This document shows positions 43,207 to 55,457 of a stretch of DNA of 64,000 nt, in pieces. The stretch comes from Lepiota brunneoincarnata (taxonomy: Eukaryota; Basidiomycota; Agaricomycetes; Agaricales; Agaricaceae), in contig JAEBUN010000041.1 of NCBI GenBank assembly GCA_023014365.1, forward strand, positions 287,018 to 351,017, given 5' to 3'. The translations under genes were made by a program, and so were the position numbers. The notes beneath the pieces are model-generated. The model searched no databases, was not told the origin of the DNA, and saw nothing but the letters and a program-made list of their open reading frames with translations. Within the stretch, counting starts at the first letter, position 1; every line of letters begins with the position of its first letter.

Positions 43207-44015
43207 GGGCCATTTGCGCATCCACATTCACCCTTCTCTTTTCACTTCGTTTCTTTAATACCTCCGCGGATCCTTTGCCAGATCGTGCCGTGTTAGGTGG
43301 ACCCTCTCCACCCGCCCCTCATAGGGACTCAGATCCAGAACGGGCCGACTTTCACGATCTAGCAATCGTATTTATGTCAGAAGGATTCTCTTTCTGCGAC
43401 ACAGTATTCGGATCCATCACTCACGCATTCTGCTCTACCTCTATCACACACAACCCCCACTCCCATATTCGTGGACCGTAGAAGCAAAGGATCCGGAGGG
43501 CGAGCCGTAGCTACTAGCGAGCTCAAAGGCAAACGTGGACGGTAGTGTATCACAACGCCCTCCCATAAAAATAGCGACAAACACACCTAGTCATTCCCTC
43601 CCCTGGCGGCATCTGATCTCCGTCTTATGTCTACTTGACTCGATCGAGAGACTTCTTTGATATGCTCACTATGACTCGTAGTATCATGTTGACTAGAAAG
43701 TTTTTGTCGAATCATACTCTGGCTGTTGTTTTGGTGGTCATCAGAGCCCCTTTTGTTCTCACTTTCCCAAGCCCCACAAAAAGTTGTCTTTTTTTTTCCT
43801 CTAGTCAGAGATCCGGTTTCATTTTTATCATCTTATCACCGGTGTGACTATGCACCGACGGTGCTACCGGGTATCAACTTACTTACAGGGAACAATGTGT
43901 ATCAATACAATGAGATCAACTCTACCGGATGCATGAACGGGCGGGGGGGGAGAGGTTACACATAGTTGCAACGAATGGGTAAAGAATAATACAAAGGTAC
44001 CAAAACTACTTACTG
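43207..44015. other. Intergenic stretch
   Basis: Nothing supportable: only short ORFs in other frames. Confidence 0.5.
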
Positions 44016-45288
44016 CTAAGCAAATGTATGAGTCGAAGACGAAGAGACGGGTGACTTGACTTTGCTTGATGATGGAGGCGGTGCATCATGGAGAGGAATA
44101 CTGTGTGCTGATGATACTTGCCAGTCCATGATACCCGCAGAAGCTGCCGTCACGATATCCTTGGACCAAGCCCGGTTTTGTGCCATTCTTAGAACGATTA
44201 ACATGCGTGTGATGCTCTTAGGAAGTAAAATTTTTCCAAGCATCAGAATAGGCTTTTTTGAGTGAAACAGCCAACGTACGATGATATATGAGTAAGGGTG
44301 GAGGAAAACGTCTTGTGACCAGTGTCCTTGAGAACGCGTAGCCACATATACGATACCCCAAAGAGTGAAAAACGCTCCGCTCTCCACCAATATGGTAAAC
44401 ACGGAGGTGTAAAATGCGGCATGTACTCTTCCCAAAGAAATTTCTAGTTTCTTTCGCATCGTCACCAATCTCAGAGTGATCAAGAACGAGACCATGATAT
44501 TCAGCGCGACGCAGAGGCCGTAGAAGACGTTCCCATAAAGCGCAGACTTGGTAAGTTCCTTAGGCACCTCGAGGTTGGTGTCAGCGACCAGGAGGGGGAG
44601 GGACATTGCTGGTAGAGAAACTCAGCCCGATTCATGGAGAGCTTTCTTTTTGTTCAATGAACTTACCAACGCGGGCGAGGTAAACAGGAAGCGGGAGTGT
44701 GAGGAGCCACCATTTGTAGTTCCACACGACCATAACACGATACAGCTGCCACCGGGAGGGGGAAAAATGAGTCGCAGAGGCTCTGAATGCAACAAGTTCT
44801 GCGACCTACCATAAGGACATCTCCAACCCACGGGACTAGAGTAGTGCTGCGACCGTGTCAGAGATAAATTATTTTCTCGCAATGGGTCCAAGTCTCTCAC
44901 CATACCAAGCTCATCACATTAATCGTCCAGCCGGCATGTGTTCTAGCTATTTTGCTCGGAGGGTCTGTACTGGACGGATTTTCGAGACGAGCGCTAACAT
45001 ATGTATATTCTGCGAATTTGATCTTCCCTCCTGCAGCGATGCTTGCTAAAGTGAAGAGGACGCCCGAATAACAAACAATGCCCCAGAACACTCTGCCTCG
45101 TTTCGGTCGGGTGAGTAGCACTCGTAGTAGTTGGATAAATAGCATCACTAGGGCGCCTGTGATTGCGATAGACTTTCGTGTGAGAGGGGGGGGTGCGATT
45201 GCCTATCAGTTTCGAAAACCGTGGTTTACATACCATAGCTGAGTATTGCAAGCAAAATCCCGTCAAACTCTGCCTTCTCACGTCTCAT
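44016..45288 (-). CDS. Multispanning (about 7 TM) membrane protein of unknown function
   Basis: Six exons on the minus strand give 318 residues: 45288-45234, 45156-44901, 44846-44810, 44745-44667, 44608-44280, 44216-44016. All five introns are GT-AG (54-77 nt) and the phases close exactly. Hydrophobic segments: ILLAILSYGALVMLFIQLL; VFWGIVCYSGVLFTLASIAA; an INVMSLVCTTLVPWVGDVLM stretch; WWLLTLPLPVYLA; ALYGNVFYGLCVALNIMVSF; TSVFTILVESGAFFTLWGIV; and YIISITRMLIVLRMAQNRAW. The C-terminal tail is Ser/Pro-rich. The topology fits the seven-helix hypothetical family common in Agaricomycetes, but no ligand or activity is known. Confidence 0.75.
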
Positions 45289-46166
45289 ATCGAGGCTTGG
45301 AGCAGCCATCTCGCCCTCGAGTGCTTAAGCGTCGACTGAATATTGACGCTTTATGAACAAGGTGGCGTCGTAACGAAGGGGAGGGGGGGGTGGGGGGGAA
45401 GACACAGGGATCTAGCGTCGACATGGGCGTGGTGTATATATATCTACACATGTTACCCAAGCCTGCGAAAGTTGCGTTGACAGATCGCGAAATGCATCAG
45501 TTCCAACTTGCTCCAATGAGGCAGGTCTATTATTGGAGGGGGATCCCGGAGCTCCAACTCGTTCACAGAGCGGTAGGGCGCTCGCGACATTGTCGGAGAG
45601 ATTCGTTACATATCTTTTTATCAGGGGCTCTTGGAAAAGCGGGATGACTTGACTGTGTGCTGCTGTCTTGACATCAACACTTATTCTCAGGCGCAGACCA
45701 AAGAAAGCGAAACACACAAGTGTCGGCTGCTTGGCGGCTCGTGACTTCTATCATTTAGTGAGGAAGCTGTGATGGACCTGACACAAAATAAGGTTAAAAT
45801 ATCCCAGACATCAGGATTATCCCTGGTAAGTATTGATTTCCCAAGGATATGTCGTTGGGGCATTATGGTTACCTATTGAGCAGGGTATGCTCCCATCAAA
45901 TGTCCCGGGGATGCTGTAGTACCAGTAAATGACTGAAACAGAACAGGCCCTATGACAGTTCTTCGAACCCCCCTCTGACATCGAGGAGACTTGATGTGAG
46001 GAATATAGAGCGGAAATATACCGCGTGTAGCCTCGTTCAGGGACTTCAAAACAAATACAACATATAGATGAAACGGTATACATATAAAGCAGGGATCATG
46101 AGTCGTTGGTATATAGCGTAACGAACGGCATCTGGACCGAGCAACGGATAAAAATACTGCCGCCTA
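45289..46166. other. Intergenic stretch
   Basis: No gene recognised. It holds the promoter region of the membrane protein (left) and the 3' flank of the FAD oxidoreductase (right). Confidence 0.5.
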
Positions 46167-48212
46167 TCAGAATTTAAACCCCCCTGCGAGTCCCATAATG
46201 TTATCAGGGTCATGGATCTTCTTGAGCGCTTTCAATCTCGGCAGATTGTTCCCATAGAGCTCCTCGAGAGGGGTGTCCAACATGGCATAATTCGGATATA
46301 ATGGAGCATCATCAATGGCTTGGCCACCAGCTGCAGCTACAGCGTGGAGGCGAGCGGCGCTCTGACGGATGGCATCATGGAACACACTGTCTTTATCCTC
46401 CCGCAGCCAAGCATAGTATAGGTTAAAAGGAGAGTAGCTGGTGGTGCGTGTGGGAGGATAGGCAGAGGCACTCAGACCATGTGAGAAAATGTTCGGAAGG
46501 AACGGCTCTGCAGCGTAGGAAATAAATGTTCCGCTAAGGAAATCGCCAAGATTTGTCAGCTTCCTTCCCCAAAACTAGAAAGGATTGATTAGTATGTCCT
46601 AGGCAATGAAAGTGATGTTCTTACGATGGTCTCGTTGACCACAGCCTTGAGCAAGTTCGGTGTGTAGTCCGTGACTGAAACGGTATGGAATATCCCTCTG
46701 AAGATATTTATGGTCAGTGGCCAGCAACCAACAATACGAATTTTGTCCGCCGACCGTTGTGTATATGTAATATTGGCAGGTCCAGCCAGGACCAAGGAGA
46801 GAAAGTCTCTTGTCCCAATATCCTTGGTAAAGTAAGGAATTTTCAGGAAACTATCAAAAATCCCAGGCGGAGGATTCGGGCCATCGTAAAACAAGAGCTG
46901 GGAAACTCCGGGCTATACCAGCGTGTTAAATAAACAAAGATAACCCGCGTATTTGGAACTGTTCCCACCTGACCGAGGAGAAAGTTATACGTAGTGATGA
47001 TGCTGGCTTTCGGATCCTTGACATTGGCGAAAAACTCGGCTGTCGCACTTGATACCCGATCCACGAATGGTGCAGTGATAGTGATCAGTCCCCCCTAGTG
47101 TGTTTTTTATTAGCGCTATCACGATCTATTACGTACAGAAGGAACCTGTGCCTACCCAGACCTCTCCTTGGGGGAAGGTCTTGAGCGTAAATCTCGTGAC
47201 AATTCCCTGGACTCCCATAAGGTTTTATAAACAACACAGCCTTACTACAGCGTGATATCACACTTGCAAAGTTATTGAAGCCTCCCTACATGTTTTGTTA
47301 TAGTCCGCGAGAGCTGAGCAGAAAGATTGTCCCACATACCTTCAAACCAAAAAATAGGTCCGGCTGGGTGCTCTCGGTCACTTGGATAACGGTCCCATCG
47401 GGCTTCACGAGTTCAAAGGCCGTCACAGTGTCGATCGTCAAACCAAACTGGTTGGTTTTCCACGAGTATCCTACGCAGTGAGGTTAGTGTCAAAGTATCG
47501 GAATTTCATAATAATGGTTCGGGTACCTCCACCAAGCGTGAATCCAGCCACTCCAACACCACTCACGCGTCCACCAATGGCATTAACTCCATGAGGCGCA
47601 AGTGCAGCATAAACATCGTCCCAAATCAATCCGGCACCAACAACGACGCTCTGCTCGGTTGCATTATAGGTAATCTCCGAAAAGCGATACATAGCGATCT
47701 GTACCCCTCTCGTCGACGAGAACCCTGGATTGGCGGTATGGCCTCCTCCCTTGACCTGTTACCACAACTCATCAGCGAAAATGATCAGTTCATCTAGGAA
47801 AAACATACTGCAAATGGGGTACGTGTCGATCCTAGGATTTGGAGCTACCCAATGACAAATTCGTGAGACCATAGATTAAACCGCTACGGTGTTCAGCTAG
47901 AGCACTCACAATTTTTCCTACATCGGCGGGTGTCCCAGGTTCCACAACGCACCTTGCCAATTGGGCGCTCGAACCAGCCCAGTGGGAAATGCCTTTCAAG
48001 TAATAAGATTGGCCTGAAGGAACATCAGAAATCAAGTCAAGGGTAGAGGATGGCAGTAGAAGAATACCTGGGTAGAATACAGAGCTGGCAGCCGAGATAC
48101 TATTGGAGATTAACACGCAGGTAGGATCCAGGAAAGGATTCGTAGGTCGCCTCCCCGGTTGGCCGAAGGCGAGCGAGAGCAAAGAGGTGATGATGAGCGC
48201 AGTCACTCGCAT
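46167..48212 (-). CDS. Secreted FAD-linked oxidoreductase (PCMH/BBE type)
   Basis: Eleven exons join in frame to 497 residues: 48212-48068, 48013-47882, 47831-47809, 47755-47527, 47470-47340, 47285-47268, 47206-47156, 47094-46969, 46912-46755, 46697-46625, 46574-46167. The N-terminus is a signal peptide (MRVTALIITSLLSLAFG). The FAD-binding PCMH domain includes GSTRTPFAVKGGGHTANPG and the GGRVSGVGVAGFTLGGG loop, then LKGGFNNFGIVTRFTLKTFP. The C-terminus carries PNYAMLDTPLEELYGNNLPR, the berberine-bridge-type end. The His of GGGH is a likely FAD attachment site; the second (Cys) site of bicovalent enzymes is not seen. Exons of 23 and 18 nt and a GC-AG intron (47267-47207) are unusual. Substrate unknown. 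Confidence 0.88.
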
Positions 48213-49217
48213 CTTCTGCCCAGGGGATAGCCTAGAGGACTGCCCGCAGATTTGAAAGAGCGGTATTTATACGCAACCGACTGTAATCGTCAGAACAGCA
48301 TCTTTAACGGATCGGGTGGCGCAGGGTCCGATAACACAAGGTGGGCGGGACGCTTTGGACTAGGTCAGATGGCCTCCTCCGACTCGTGGCGTAATCATTT
48401 CGGCGCCCCAGATACAGTATCAACGACGTGCCGGATGCCGAATGCAGGTGGCCTATATTATGATACTGGCTTGCTGTTCCCTTTTGCATAATTGTGGTTG
48501 CATAGCTCTCAACCATAACGTTGGGATGCAGGGTAAATAGTCATGCAATTTCAGATTCATGCAGCTGAACAGCATGTACAGTACATATGTGACTACGGTG
48601 ACACCCACTACCCTAATCAACTATCCTCACGTTTCCTTCCATTTTGAATGGACGCAAAATTGCTCCATTTATATATGTACGTACAATGCTCGCATGCATC
48701 CCCGTCTCCCTCATAATCGCGAGGGTCCTCTTCATTCCCATCATCGGAATCAAAGCTTTGATAGCTTCATTTTATACTGCTATAGATTTTAGGGGTGAGG
48801 CCTTTCTCTTCGGATATTGTAGTGTGGTAGAGCCAATGTATATATTACATGGTGCATGTTATCGGTGTTAGTATACTGGGCAGAGGCATCAAGCAGGTAT
48901 CGGGGGACTCAAGGCGCCAGCAAGTTGAAAAAAAAGCGCTGTGCTAGGGTCAACCTTGGATGCCACTTCGCCCGCTTGGCAGAGGCGTTATATCAGACCA
49001 CTTCTCCAAGCGTCCGGCTGCCCAGAAGGCTCATCCATCAATTAATCATCGCCGTGAGAAGTGATCCATTGATGGGTGCAGGGTCATATTCTTCCTCCAT
49101 TCGGTCCGTGAAATTGCACCCATGAAGCGGTAAGGTAGTAGGCCCCCCAAGCCAGATGATAATCATTTGCGCACTCGACCGGACTAGGAGTCCTGCTCCA
49201 CGGAACTGTGCCTTGGC
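48213..49217. other. Intergenic stretch
   Basis: Upstream region of the FAD oxidoreductase; no gene or repeat recognised. Confidence 0.5.
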
Positions 49218-49586
49218 TCAATGATCCCCTACTCTTCCCGTACCCGAACCACCTTTTGTGTTTGCGGTCGGCTTAGCGGAGAGATACTTATCACCCTCCA
49301 TACTATGATATGGTTCACCCGACAGAGCCCTCAGTGCCTCGCCGTGGGTCGACGCGCTAATAGGACCACAGCCTGTAGGTTCTGTCCTTAGGGCAAGAAT
49401 GACGAAACGCCTGAAACGTGGGCCGTCAAACAAGGAGTTGTTGACAAGCCAGCCACGATTGGCGTTATGTGAGAGGTTGCACGTGCTTCCTGTCCGTAAG
49501 GCGCCCAATACTTTACAAGTCCCGTTGCCAACGGGACAAAGGATTGACCACAAGTGACATGATCGCAATAATTCCAAATTTACCAC
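49218..49586 (-). other. Unexplained 122-codon open frame
   Basis: The minus strand is open for 122 codons from ATG at 49586. Composition is even and no family, signal peptide or membrane segment is evident. It is not repeated in this window. It could be a small gene, a remnant, or chance. Confidence 0.2.
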
Positions 49587-49836
49587 TCAGGGCTCTAACA
49601 CTTACTGAATCATAGGTGCAGTGTACACAGGGACAGGCGCGCACAGCCAGTGTACCCGGAGTCTAATTCGAAGTCTGATCCGAGACCCCATACGCGGTTT
49701 TGCGAGGGCAATTGTAATTATTAGACAACAATGTTTCGTAAAACCATAGACATAGAGAGAGGGCACATTCCAAACAATCAAGAGTAGTAAATCGTCACCA
49801 GATACAGACAGGAAAAAGAAACCCCCCTGACACCGC

Positions 49837-50814
49837 TCATCGAGCAACAACATGCAGTTTCAACACATCCAACCCCTCCCCTTGCCTCGTCAACCCTTTA
49901 AACCAAACCTTCCCAAGCAAGAAATCAACCCTCTTCACACCTTGACTCCTCTGCACCATCTCTGAAACACCAAAAGATTTACACCTCCTCGTATACGCCC
50001 GCCCAACCTCCGTCTCCTCCGTAGGCGTCAACCTCGCCCAATCCATCTGCGTAATCCTCTGATTCACATCCTCATATATCCTCGTCAGCACATCTCCAAT
50101 CGTAATCGGCGGAGGTTGGTACCCAGGTGGTATTTGCCCTCCAAAATGCGCAGAGTTGAGCTCGATATCGATAGGCCACTGCGGGATGTGGTCGCAAATG
50201 ATACGCATGCGCGTGATAGAAGGCCACGTAGCAGGCTGCGCTAGTTCCTCCGGGGTTAGCTGGACGGTCTGTCCTGGGCCCATGTACTTCAAGGGTAGAC
50301 AGGTTGGACCTGAGATGTCAAAGATGAAGTCGCCGCGAGGGCTTTCCCCGTTGAGGAATGGGTGGAGGTGGTATTCCTGGATGTGGTAGCCTGGACCGGG
50401 GAAGGGGCCCATTGGCGGTGGCCAATAGCCTTGGAGGCCGACGGGTTGGTGGTAGGGAGTACCTTCCCCAAAGGAGCGCGTGCGAGTGTGTCCTACAGGG
50501 GGCGCAGAGAGCCAAGATGGATCATAAGGGTTTGGGCCATGATAAGACGGCCTGCGCTGGCGTTCCCATCCAGGATATGGTTGCGCGTATGGATCAAAGG
50601 GTCGTAGAGGCGTATTCGGGGTTCCCGGAAGGGGTTCGTTGGGTGTATGGGGAGAACCACCTGGAAGAACGGCCGATCTACTATATGGCGAACTGTATGG
50701 TGAGCTTGTGATCACATTGGAGGGAGGGATGAAAGGCGACGGTGGATGGTAGGGATATCCGTAGGTTGTGGGCTGGTAGGCGACTTGTGGGGCGTAGACG
50801 TAAGGGGAAGTCAT
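49837..50814 (-). CDS. DUF6699 domain protein with long Pro/Tyr-rich N-terminus
   Basis: A single exon of 325 residues. Residues 1-150 are low-complexity and rich in Pro, Tyr and Ser (YHPPSPFIPPSN, SPYSSPYSRS). The DUF6699-type core follows from about 155: FIFDISGPTCLPL, then WPSITRMRIICDHIPQWPID, then ITIGDVLTRIYEDVNQRI, ending RVDFLLGKVWFKGL. Most family members share this layout of a disordered N-terminus and a compact C-terminal domain. It probably acts in the cytosol or nucleus (no signal peptide). Function is unknown. Confidence 0.75.
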   Translation of the reverse strand: MTSPYVYAPQVAYQPTTYGYPYHPPSPFIPPSNVITSSPYSSPYSRSAVLPGGSPHTPNEPLPGTPNTPLRPFDPYAQPYPGWERQRRPSYHGPNPYDPSWLSAPPVGHTRTRSFGEGTPYHQPVGLQGYWPPPMGPFPGPGYHIQEYHLHPFLNGESPRGDFIFDISGPTCLPLKYMGPGQTVQLTPEELAQPATWPSITRMRIICDHIPQWPIDIELNSAHFGGQIPPGYQPPPITIGDVLTRIYEDVNQRITQMDWARLTPTEETEVGRAYTRRCKSFGVSEMVQRSQGVKRVDFLLGKVWFKGLTRQGEGLDVLKLHVVAR

Positions 50815-52012
50815 GAACTATCGCAGGAAAACTTTGGGAGCAGTGATGAATGCGTTCCTGCAATTTATGTGATTACGGGGCCCGTGGCAATGGGCGGTGC
50901 TGGATATATCTGGCAACTTAGGTTCAGGTGCTTGGGAACTGCCGTTGTTTAGTTATCTGGACAGCCCACGCAATAATAGTCGCTGCACAGGCTTGTAGTC
51001 AGACGTCGAAGCCACTACGATTTTTATATTTCTTTGGGGCCTTGTGCCCGACTCTGCAGTTTCGCCTTGTATCAAATTGATTGAAATCAGTCATGGAAGG
51101 GACGGTTGTGAACTCACTGCCTCGAGGACTCGTGTTTTTTAAAGTCCGATCGCTTAAATGAATTGGACGAAAAGGCGCCTTTGTACTGTGGGTAGCAGAT
51201 GACCCGTGAGTGGGAAAGTGGCGGAGTGGGGGAAGAAACAAGGGCGTTTAAATCCGTCAGCTTGATAAGCTAATCGATCAGGCGCCAACGCCCACAGTGG
51301 CGCCCATCGTGCGCTTATATGTCACAACGGTCCGTATGGCTCGGATCCGGACTGTAGGCCAGAGCGCTCCTATGCATGGTCTCGATGCTTTCAGGGACGG
51401 CCGCTTTCCATTGCCTGACTTCAGTGAACGCGGCACGCACGTAGTTGGTCGGACTGCAGGCCAGAACCTTCCCATTCAATGCTGCCAAGGACGGCCGTTT
51501 TCCATTGCCAGACTTCAGCTGGAGTTGATATGCTGCGGTCAAGCTCCCGGATTTAATGAACGCGGCACGCACATTTCTGTTTGAAAGGTTGATTCAGCTT
51601 AATGCCTTCCACTCGAGACTCTTCCAGTCCATCCTCCCGAGAGCGAGACATATAAGATTGGTAAGCTGCTGCGTAAAGATTGAATTGATGACAAATATCT
51701 GCAAACATATCTATACAACCGTCGGTCGGAGTAGCACAACCTCTTCACCAACGAGAGGTCGATAATCCCCGGCTAGGTTTGAAACTCACCTACCACATTC
51801 CAACCTCATTTCCTCGTAGGACCCTCAAAGCATTCCCCAGATGATCGACTCGGCCAGTCCGTTTATTATGGCTGCCCTGTCCCTCGAATAGAACATGATT
51901 CATGACATTGCTGCGCAAATACAGTAAAGAAAGAATGTATACGCTGATGTCAGATCAGAGTAACGTGAGAGAGATAGTGAAGGTAACACATCATACAGTT
52001 GTAAGTGGGAAG
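50815..52012. other. Intergenic stretch with short direct repeats
   Basis: No gene. Between 51395 and 51575 two motifs recur about 93 and 132 bp apart: a 29-31 bp element (ggacggccg.tttccattgcc.gacttcag) and tgaacgcggcacgcac. Confidence 0.45.
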
Positions 52013-53927
52013 TCAAAGGTGAGGGACAAGAGTGCTCCACGGAATGTTTACAAGTGCATCTGGTGGAAGGGCACGTAGGGTGGTACATGCGAGCACGAGG
52101 AGGGTGATACGTGCGAGGAGATATAACGGAAGCATTATATGGGCTGTGGAGGAGACCATAGTAAAAACGGTAACAAACATGAATGAGGTAAATTTGTTGT
52201 CATAGTGGTTGAGAATGAAGCGGGAGAGGCACGTCAAGAAAAGAACCAGAGGCTCAGCTGTGATAAAGAGAGCGGAGGATCGCCAGAGCCAGAGCTCTGC
52301 GGTGGACGGGAATAGGGATGGCCACGGGATGAGATGGAGCGCGCCAAAGAGCACACCGATCGCGAAGCTGGGTATGTCGGCCGTGTAATCGTCCATCTGT
52401 TCTCTCCAGAACATAGGCACCCGCAGTGTGTGAGGGTGAATGTTGTTGCCGAAAAAGCCGGCCATCTCGTGGAGAAAGAATGTGGTCATGAAAAGCAGGC
52501 CGATCACCAGAAGCAAGGCCAGATCTACCAGAAGGAAAGCCAGAACCACCAGAGCCACCGGAGCCAGGACCGTTATGAGCAATGCAGACAAACAACCTCT
52601 ACCAAGGCTCGTCGACGTTTTGCGCTCTTCATCGGCATCTCCTGTCTCTGGCATCTTGGGCACCTGCTCCTCCATTATCCCTGCTTCTCCGATGTCTTTG
52701 TTTTTTTTATTTTCCTCCACAACTGCTGCTGCCATGTATGCACACGTTGCTCGAATCTCGCAAATATCCCCCTTCCCAATAGTCTCCCTTCCTCCTTCAA
52801 CCATTCTATACGTGACTCTCATAGTTTCTTCCTCTGCTGCGCTATCCCGGTCCCTGAAGCCCCTTCCTCCCTCAGAGACTGTAATATCTTCCTTTCCTCG
52901 GCCAGTTGCTTCTTCAGAGTGTCCCGTTTCCACCACATGACCTCGTTTTCGCCACCCTCTTTTTCTTCCCCGTCGTCGTGAGTCTTGTTTGATCGGAGTC
53001 GCTCATCACTGGCACTGATATTCCACGGAACGGATATGGCTGCCAGGACATTCTGTGGCTTATTCCACCACAGCGTATACGTGATAACGTTGAGCGTAGC
53101 AAAGGCAAGCGTGACAATTTCGAGTTCGGTCACCAGCAAATGAACGGCCCAGCGAGCGATACATTGGATCACAAACCACGTTGTCTGGAGGACAACGACC
53201 AGCTTGGCGATGGAATCGCCCTTGCTCTTGTCTTTAAGCTCGATTTCCGCCACCCGAGGCACCTCTATCTCTTTCTCCTCAATCAGCCTCTGTAGGTCGG
53301 CAAAGGTGAGCACGCGCTGTTTTTCTTCCCCATGGCTCAGGATGAAACCGCCCATCTGGATGAAAAAGCCATGCGTGGTCGTCCATACTTTCGATGGATT
53401 CTCACTTTGACTTCGAAACAACCCTTCCAGGGCGTTCATAATGGTTTCCCGACGCAAGGCGTTCAGGAGGCAATCATACCATGGCGCATTGACTGCACGT
53501 ATGCCTTACACCCCAGATGAATAATGTTTCGTTTGACTGGATGATGTTCCATACCCAGGTAGCCCTCGTTAAACTTTTTAGCAATCCTTTTCGCGGCCAG
53601 CCACTGATACATAGCCCACATTGTCATGAATTCGGGTGCCACCATCGCCAAGGTCATGATCAACACCTTCCGCTTGAATTGCATCAACGTGGAATCCGTC
53701 GGGCCCGGTAAATTTGGGTGGGCGGCGACCCAGGTACAGGCGAAGATCGTCGCCAGGCAGCTCACCACGATTTCCGGTGTCGTTCGATAGCGCGTAACGT
53801 TGGTATTTTCTGGAGGTTCCCTTCCATATAATACGAGTGGGACGCGGTTGTTTCCTGCGTCTGGGTTCGTAACGGGGGCACTTGATGACAATGTGAGAGC
53901 AGAGAGCAGAGGGGTGATGATAAGCAT
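52013..53927 (-). CDS. Multispanning membrane-protein gene of an Agaricomycete family; frame broken near 52.82 kb
   Basis: The 5' part (53927 onward) starts with a signal peptide and has the family block TPEIVVSCLATIFACTWVAA, AHPNLPGP and then APEFMTMWAMYQWLAAKRIA. An intron near 53.57-53.41 kb leads to HGFFIQMGGFILS and VLQTTWFVIQCIARWAVHLL, then an Arg/Glu-rich linker. The frame ends at TGA 52821-52819, where CGA would read on in agreement with the remnant at 1-545. A different frame carries the rest to 52013, with several membrane spans (LLITVLAPVALVVLAFLLVD and others). No consensus intron bridges the gap. An extra A in the T8/A8 run at 52701-52708 would restore the second shift. Probably a recent pseudogene, or the base calls are wrong. 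Function unknown. Confidence 0.6.
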
Positions 53928-54847
53928 ATCTCGGTAGGGGGTTGAAGGGATGGGCTTCGCTTCGGGCCGTTGGCTTTTATGCTCCGTCTGCTAATGCACA
54001 TGAGCAAGGCTAGACTATATACTTTCTGCACTCTTTAGGCATGCCTCTCCATGTTGTCGCCTCGTGGTTGATATTGTGGATCCGTAGGTGTTATAGCCAG
54101 CCACTCGGGTGCTACCTACTTTCGAAACCTCGCTTCCATCAGTGAAGGGATTAGCCGTACTCGCTAGTCGGATGTAGGGAGCGACATTTTGGCAATGAGC
54201 AGCGGTGATAAAGAGCCTGGTGTGCCTGAAAATTCGAAACCGAGAACGGCCTGTTTAATAAACCGGCAGAAGACACCGGGAACTTCCCCCCGTGATGAGC
54301 TATAAGGAATGTGGGACGAGGTGAGAAGGTCGGGAGTAGGAATCCGAAGTTCTCTTACAGATGGGTCCGAACACTAGACCATAACGGTAGTGTTGGCGAA
54401 AACATAATCATTCAAATGTGAGTGATTTGATGAGCCCTAGCGATGTGGTGGAACCAGACAGACGTCGGTTTGGAACCGGCTTCGCCCAGGGGAACTCGAT
54501 CCCGAGAACCGAGCACAATCGATGTAAAAAATGTGCAATCGGTCCCGGGCGAGTCATGATCTTCAATAACGAGTAAGGTCTACCCTATTCCATAGCGCCA
54601 CGCACGAATAGTGGTGCGAGGCGCCTCAGTCAAATATTCATCCCGGCGCCTTACAGGATCAGTGGCATCCTTGGGGCAGCGTCATGTTATGAACTGCGAG
54701 AACACCCATTTTCGAATTCTCGTTATCGTGAATAGTTAAAAGTTCGCGAAGACACGCCCGGGCACGGATCATGCGGTTGATAATGAACGGCATATCAATT
54801 ACATGTGCAGTATGGCATATTACATAGCCCAAGGAAAACTCCACAAG
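53928..54847. other. Intergenic stretch
   Basis: No gene, tRNA or repeat could be supported. Confidence 0.5.
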
Positions 54848-55457
54848 TTAGGCAATGAGAGTAGAGGCGGTAGCCGAATCGTATTTGAAGGTAGGGGGAA
54901 TCTGCTGCTTGGACTTGTAGTACCTAGCGAGCCTGTGGATTCTCGACTCGATCAAGATGAGACGGAACTTGGAGTCTTTATCTTTGCGGTTGGTCTCCAA
55001 GTGCTTGCGAACGGCGACCGCCTTTTTGATGAGGTGCCAAAGGTCCTCAGGGATGGATGGGCCAAGTCCTATCCCCAAACAAAAGGCATAATAAAAGTGC
55101 GCAAAGCACGGCAAGAAGAGGCAAGTGGAATGGTGCATGAGATGCTGCGGGAGGAAGATATAACGGGCATACCTTGGGACTTGAGAATACGGAGAATTTT
55201 GTTGCCAGTGACAAAGCGGACTTGTGGGATACCATGAGAGTCGCGGAGGGTGACACCGATTTGGGAGGGAGTGAGACCCTTGCGGGCAAGCTTGACAATC
55301 TGATCTACAACCTCCTCCGGAGAAGCCTTCAGCCAGGAGGGGGGGGCCCTGCGATAGGGGAGTGCGGAGGACGCTAGAGTTCCTGATCAGAACGAACCAT
55401 CTCCCGAGATGTGCTTGACGTACAAATGCCCTTTCCGGGAGCGTGCATGCGACCCAT
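54848..55457 (-). CDS. RPS13: 40S ribosomal protein S13 (uS15)
   Basis: Three coding exons give 151 residues, the usual eukaryotic length: 55457-55424, 55373-55173, 55068-54848. Introns are 50 nt (GTACGT..TAG) and 104 nt (GTATGC..TAG). Conserved sequence includes [47 protein letters not shown], the [19 protein letters not shown] block and [17 protein letters not shown]. It is a small-subunit protein that contacts 18S rRNA at the subunit interface. A further leader intron (55511-55465, GTGAGT..CAG) ends 7 nt before the ATG. It is divergent from RPS6 with 328 bp between the start codons, so the two probably share a promoter region. Confidence 0.95.

Noticed and set aside
54430..54505. Possible tRNA-like fold near ggaactcgatcccgag
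   Set aside because: The arms do not form a cloverleaf and no plausible anticodon loop is present.
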